From: an uncultured Granulosicoccaceae bacterium
GTDB lineage: Bacteria; Pseudomonadota; Gammaproteobacteria; Granulosicoccales; Granulosicoccaceae
Assembly: GCA_937958675.1 (NCBI GenBank)
Contig: CALGND010000013.1
Coordinates: forward strand, 1-59,735
Reading direction: 5' to 3'
Length of the DNA: 59,735 bases
Shown here one piece after another: positions 56,742 through 59,735 of the stretch. The notes under the pieces are model-generated. The model ran no database searches and was not told the origin of the DNA. It was given only the letters and a program-made list of their open reading frames with translations. How positions within the stretch are numbered: the first letter of the stretch is position 1; every line of letters starts with the position of its first letter. Made by a program: the position numbers and the translations under genes.

Positions 56742-57689
56742 TTACTCACCCCAAGTAGACCAACGAGCCTCGTTATCTTTCATCCATGCGGCAACCACGT
56801 CTTCAACCGTTTCGTTCTCAAGGTCAACAGCTGCAACCATTGCTCCCATCTCATCGTTATCTATCGTAAAACCATCAATGAGCTTGTGTGCACCGGGCCA
56901 CTTATCTTTAACACCGCTCCAAGCCACTTTCCATATTGGTCCGCGTGGCTTGCCACAATCGTACAAGGCAGACGTATTGGAGCCCGCTGCTGGATCGTTG
57001 TAACATTCTTTAGAATACGGTGGAAACTCAACAAACTCACCTTCGTATTTACTCGGTGCCCAATGCGGTGAATATACCCACAGAACAATGGGCGCTTTAC
57101 GTTGATAGGCAGATTCAAGCTCTGCAAACAATGCCGCATCGGTGCCAGCGTGCACAACTTCAAAATCCATCTCTAATGCTTCGACACGTTCGTCGTCAAA
57201 ACCACCCCAAGTAACCGGGCCACCAAGGTAACGTCCATTGGGTGCTGTTTCTGTTGTGGCAAATTCTTCAGCACAATCGTTGAGTGCCTGCCAATCTGGC
57301 AAGCCCGGACATTTCTCCTTCATGTACAGTGGGTACCACCAATCTTCGATGGCCTGCATACCAGTCTCACCCACATTTTCAACATTGCCTGTTGCGGTAG
57401 CCTCATCCATTGCATCGCGCCCGGTGGTTTCCCACATTTCCATCGCAACATGTAGGTCCCCAGTTTTGAGCCCGGCAAACTGGGCAATGTAATCGGCTTG
57501 CACCAACTCGATGTTATACCCAGCCTCTTTTAGCACCTCGGCCATGATATTTGTCGTAATCAACTGACCGGTCCAGTCGTGTAGAGTCAGTTTTATTGGG
57601 TCTTTGGATTCAACTTCCGCCTGTGCGGGTGCAATGTACAAGGAACTAGTTGCAGCAATTAATATGGCGCTGCTCAATAGTTTTTTCAT
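56742..57689 (-). CDS. Periplasmic substrate-binding protein, glycine betaine/choline class
   Basis: The 315-residue protein starts 5 bases after a strong GGGAGA ribosome binding site and has a signal peptide ending near AQA-EVES. The OpuAC-type fold is indicated by LTLHDWTGQLITTNIMAEVL, VQADYIAQFAGLKTGDLHVAMEMWETTG and WWYPLYM. Several Trp residues (DWTG, MWE, DWWY, VTWGG, HWAPS) can form the aromatic cage typical for quaternary ammonium ligands. Four or more Cys residues (KCPGL, DCAEE, KECY, DCGK) suggest disulphides. It is the first gene of the operon, adjacent to the divergent regulator. Confidence 0.9.
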   Translation of the reverse strand: MKKLLSSAILIAATSSLYIAPAQAEVESKDPIKLTLHDWTGQLITTNIMAEVLKEAGYNIELVQADYIAQFAGLKTGDLHVAMEMWETTGRDAMDEATATGNVENVGETGMQAIEDWWYPLYMKEKCPGLPDWQALNDCAEEFATTETAPNGRYLGGPVTWGGFDDERVEALEMDFEVVHAGTDAALFAELESAYQRKAPIVLWVYSPHWAPSKYEGEFVEFPPYSKECYNDPAAGSNTSALYDCGKPRGPIWKVAWSGVKDKWPGAHKLIDGFTIDNDEMGAMVAAVDLENETVEDVVAAWMKDNEARWSTWGE

Positions 57690-57855
57690 TCTGTTCTCCC
57701 TTTAAGTTCATCTTTCAAGTCGATCAGTCGCGCTGTCATCATTTCCCAACCCGCCCTGATTGTCAATTTAAATCAACATAAACAAACAAAAATGTTGTTT
57801 TTTGTTGTTTTTTCACTTCACCTCTGGATATGATTCAGATGACAACTCAACCAGC
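57690..57855. promoter_or_regulatory. Divergent control region of the transporter operon and DeoR-type regulator
   Basis: The region holds an inverted repeat CAACAT (57774-57779) / ATGTTG (57792-57797) and a perfect tandem 10-mer GTTGTTTTTT (57794-57803 and 57804-57813). These lie between the divergent starts, where a DeoR-family repressor would be expected to bind. Promoter elements are not clear. The assignment as operator is an inference from position and symmetry. Confidence 0.5.
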
Positions 57856-58683
57856 ATGGCGAATCGCATGACAGCCCTGACCGCAACTGCCACGGATGAA
57901 GCTGATACTCAGCGCAATACCCACCGTGAACTCGAAATCCTGGCGCAATTGCGCCTCTCTGGCGGGTCCTGCCGAGTTCGCTTTCTGGCGGATCGCCTAC
58001 AAGTGTCAGAACAAACCGTGCGACGCAACGTTCGTGGCCTAGAGATCAGTGGCCTTATTAGGAAAGTGCATGGTGGCGTACAGCTAGTTGACGCAATGAC
58101 CGAAGCACCCTTTCATCAACGCATGAATGTCAATGCGTCGCATAAGAAAGCTATTGCCGCACGGGTCGCCGACATGATTTCTGATGGCGATTCCTTATTT
58201 CTCGATGTTGGCTCCACCACGGCCTACGTAGCTATGGCATTAAAGAATCACCAAAATCTGTTCGTGGTGACCAACTCCGTTGGTGTTGCCCATACACTAT
58301 CGACTAGAAACAACAATCGTGTTTTCATGGCGGCAGGTGAGCTGCGGCCACATGACGGCGGTGCATTTGGAGATCGCGCGATTGATTTCATCAAACAATT
58401 CAATACGCAATACGCAATATTGTCAGTTGGTGCAATCAATGCCGAGGCTGGCTTTATGTTGCACGATTTACAAGAGGCTACATTGTCACGTGTGGCAATG
58501 AGTCGCGCACAAACCAAGATCATCGCTGCTGACAGCAGTAAGTTCGGACATCGTGGACCAATTCAGTTAGCGGAATGCAACAGCATCGATATTGTTGTAA
58601 CTGATCAGCCGGTTGACAACAATATTGCCACGTTGATGAACGATAGTGATGTAGACGTGGTAGACGGTGTCATGAATGCTTGA
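57856..58683 (+). CDS. DeoR/GlpR-family transcriptional regulator
   Basis: I use the ATG at 57856; an upstream TTG (57802) is within the tandem repeat and is unlikely. The helix-turn-helix (FLADRLQVSEQTVRRNVRGLEISGLIRKVHGGVQL) has the family's signature RRNVRGLE form of RRDLxxLE. The sensor domain has DGDSLFLDVGSTTAYVA, LFVVTNS and ADSSKFGHRG. DeoR regulators usually respond to phosphorylated intermediates. Because two kinases are in the divergent operon, the effector may be their product (inference). The stop overlaps the methyltransferase start by 8 bases. Confidence 0.9.
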   Translation: MANRMTALTATATDEADTQRNTHRELEILAQLRLSGGSCRVRFLADRLQVSEQTVRRNVRGLEISGLIRKVHGGVQLVDAMTEAPFHQRMNVNASHKKAIAARVADMISDGDSLFLDVGSTTAYVAMALKNHQNLFVVTNSVGVAHTLSTRNNNRVFMAAGELRPHDGGAFGDRAIDFIKQFNTQYAILSVGAINAEAGFMLHDLQEATLSRVAMSRAQTKIIAADSSKFGHRGPIQLAECNSIDIVVTDQPVDNNIATLMNDSDVDVVDGVMNA

Positions 58684-59425
58684 CGAAAATCAATATGCAC
58701 TGGATGCCATTGCGCAGTATGAGCTGATCTACGGCAAAGACTTTGTCAGCCCCGGTGGCGCAGAGATGGCTGCAAAACTCATCGAATCAATGCAATTGCC
58801 ACGCGGCGCACATGTACTAGATGCTGGCAGTGGTCTGGGCGGTAGCGCGTTCATGATGGCGAGAAGGTTTGGACTGCGAGTCGATGGTGTGGACTTGTCC
58901 GTTAACATGATAGAACAAGCTCAGCTGCGAAAGCGCGCATACGGGCTAGCAGAGTCAGTGAGCTTTGAGTTGAAAGACTGCCTGAAAATCAACAGCATTA
59001 ATCGATACGATGCAATTTATAGTCGTGATGCGTTTCTGCACGTAGAGGACAAAGAAAAACTTTTTACAGTAATCGCTCGTGCGCTAAAGCCAAATGGCCA
59101 GTTACTATTTACCGACTACGGTTGCGGGCCTAAGCCTTGGACGTCGGCATTTAGTCACTATGTTAGTGAACGCGGATATCACCTACGTATGGTGGATGAG
59201 TACGCAACGCTTGTGAGAAAAGCCGGCTTGTCTTTACTTGAAAGTAAAAATATGAGTGGCGCGTTCTTGGACATACTAAACAGTGAAAAACAATCAATAT
59301 CACAATTGCCTATTTCTGCAGAAGAGCGGGCTTTACTGATCAAAAGCCGTGAGGCGAAAATTGCGCACGTGACTTCCGGGGAACATCAATGGGGGTTGAT
59401 TCGCGCAGTGAAGAAGCGGAGATAA
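58676..59425 (+). CDS. SAM-dependent methyltransferase, phosphoethanolamine-N-methyltransferase-like
   Basis: The 249-residue protein opens with YELIYGKDFVSPGGAEMA, which resembles the substrate lid (YxxxFxSxGG) of phosphoethanolamine N-methyltransferases. The SAM motif I is VLDAGSGLGG (about 48-57), followed by GVDLSVNMIEQA and YSRDAFLHVED. The C-terminal lobe (TDYGCGPKPW, YHLRMVDEYATLVRKAGL) also fits. A role in methylating ethanolamine-, glycine- or phosphobase-type substrates is plausible beside choline-kinase-like genes, but the specificity is not proven. It is coupled to the DeoR regulator. Confidence 0.8.
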   Translation: MLDENQYALDAIAQYELIYGKDFVSPGGAEMAAKLIESMQLPRGAHVLDAGSGLGGSAFMMARRFGLRVDGVDLSVNMIEQAQLRKRAYGLAESVSFELKDCLKINSINRYDAIYSRDAFLHVEDKEKLFTVIARALKPNGQLLFTDYGCGPKPWTSAFSHYVSERGYHLRMVDEYATLVRKAGLSLLESKNMSGAFLDILNSEKQSISQLPISAEERALLIKSREAKIAHVTSGEHQWGLIRAVKKRR

Positions 59426-59437
59426 AGGTACAAACCA

Positions 59438-59475
59438 AAAAAGCAACCCAGATACGATTCTGGGTTGTTTTCTTT
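59438..59475. terminator. Bidirectional rho-independent terminator
   Basis: CAACCCAGA (59444-59452) pairs with TCTGGGTTG (59459-59467) across a 6-nt loop, flanked by an A-run upstream and TTTTCTTTC downstream. It can stop both the methyltransferase transcript and the convergent TRAP transcript. Confidence 0.85.
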
Positions 59476-59491
59476 CGCTGCAACTTTACCC

Positions 59492-59735
59492 CTACCCTCC
59501 CATAACCTTCGGCAGCCACAATACAAGCTGCGGGAATGCGAAGATCAGAATCAAGCCCACCAGCTGTACCAACATGAACTGCATCATGCCAAGGTAGATG
59601 TCTTTCAAATCCCAATCGGGCACTACGCCCTTCAAGAAATAAGCAGATAGCGCAACCGGTGGCGAAAGCCAAGCCGTTTGCAGATTCACCGCCACAAGAA
59701 TGCCAAACCAAACCATCATGTCATAGCGGTCCAAG
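59492..59735 (-). CDS. TRAP transporter large permease (DctM-like), C-terminal fragment
   Basis: The frame runs off the right edge, so only the last 80 residues are present. MVWFGILVAVNLQTAWLSPP followed by VALSAYFLKGVVPDWDLKDIYLGM is the conserved C-terminal region of the large membrane subunit of TRAP carriers, with the final helix MLVQLVGLILIFAFPQLVLWLP. The start is outside the window. It is convergent with the methyltransferase gene. Its substrate is unknown; DctM relatives carry C4-dicarboxylates, sugar acids or other organic acids. Confidence 0.85.
   Translation of the reverse strand, partial: LDRYDMMVWFGILVAVNLQTAWLSPPVALSAYFLKGVVPDWDLKDIYLGMMQFMLVQLVGLILIFAFPQLVLWLPKVMGG

Overview
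The window looks like chromosomal DNA of a Gram-negative, probably marine, gammaproteobacterium. Supporting signs are SPI signal peptides and lipoboxes, a GspE/PilB-like ATPase, GGDEF/EAL and HDOD signalling proteins, a TRAP transporter, and glycine-betaine-type uptake linked to a dimethylglycine-dehydrogenase-like enzyme. Base composition is moderate (estimated by eye, slightly under 50% GC). The style recalls Arenicella/Granulosicoccus-type bacteria, but this is a guess and not a taxonomic call. I saw no rRNA, tRNA, CRISPR array, insertion sequence or integrase.

Layout. (1) 1-14640 is rich in secreted beta-propeller and repeat proteins: the end of a collagen-like protein with a chitin-binding-type module, an Ig/propeller protein, a sulfotransferase with a phosphotransferase, a propeller protein with C-terminal beta-sandwich repeats, and a convergent pair of paralogous Asp-box (BNR-type) propellers, one secreted and one a lipoprotein. 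(2) 14791-17116 is a GDYXXLXY/DUF2157 membrane pair. (3) 17124-24856 carries envelope polysaccharide functions: an esterase with a GlyGly-CTERM-like tail, an FAD oxidoreductase, a WecG/TagA glycosyltransferase, and a divergent operon of an NAD-dependent epimerase, a WecA/MraY-like phosphosugar transferase and a polysaccharide deacetylase. (4) 25081-31209 holds TerB, rhomboid protease, a small membrane protein, a TAP-like lipoprotein hydrolase and a membrane GGDEF/EAL protein. (5) 31643-39021 holds a third related propeller, an acyltransferase-3 protein, a GT-C-like membrane protein, DUF3750 and a small secreted protein. (6) 39053-41817 is a translationally overlapping GspE-like ATPase/HDOD pair. 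(7) 42149-49175 is a mixed set: FG-GAP protein, PLP decarboxylase, polyprenyl-phosphate sugar transferase, aldo/keto reductase, cytosolic hybrid histidine kinase and glutathione transferase.

(8) 49246-59425 is the most coherent unit. A minus-strand operon encodes a periplasmic binding protein, an ATPase and a double-length fused permease of the glycine betaine/choline class, followed by two choline-kinase-like enzymes flanking a dimethylglycine/sarcosine-dehydrogenase-like flavoprotein. Divergent from it, a DeoR-type repressor overlaps a phosphoethanolamine-N-methyltransferase-like enzyme. Together they suggest regulated uptake, phosphorylation and N-demethylation or remethylation of a methylated amine whose identity is not given by the sequence. 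The window ends in the C-terminus of a TRAP large permease on the minus strand.

Positions of domains within proteins are approximate, and family assignments come from motifs read by eye.
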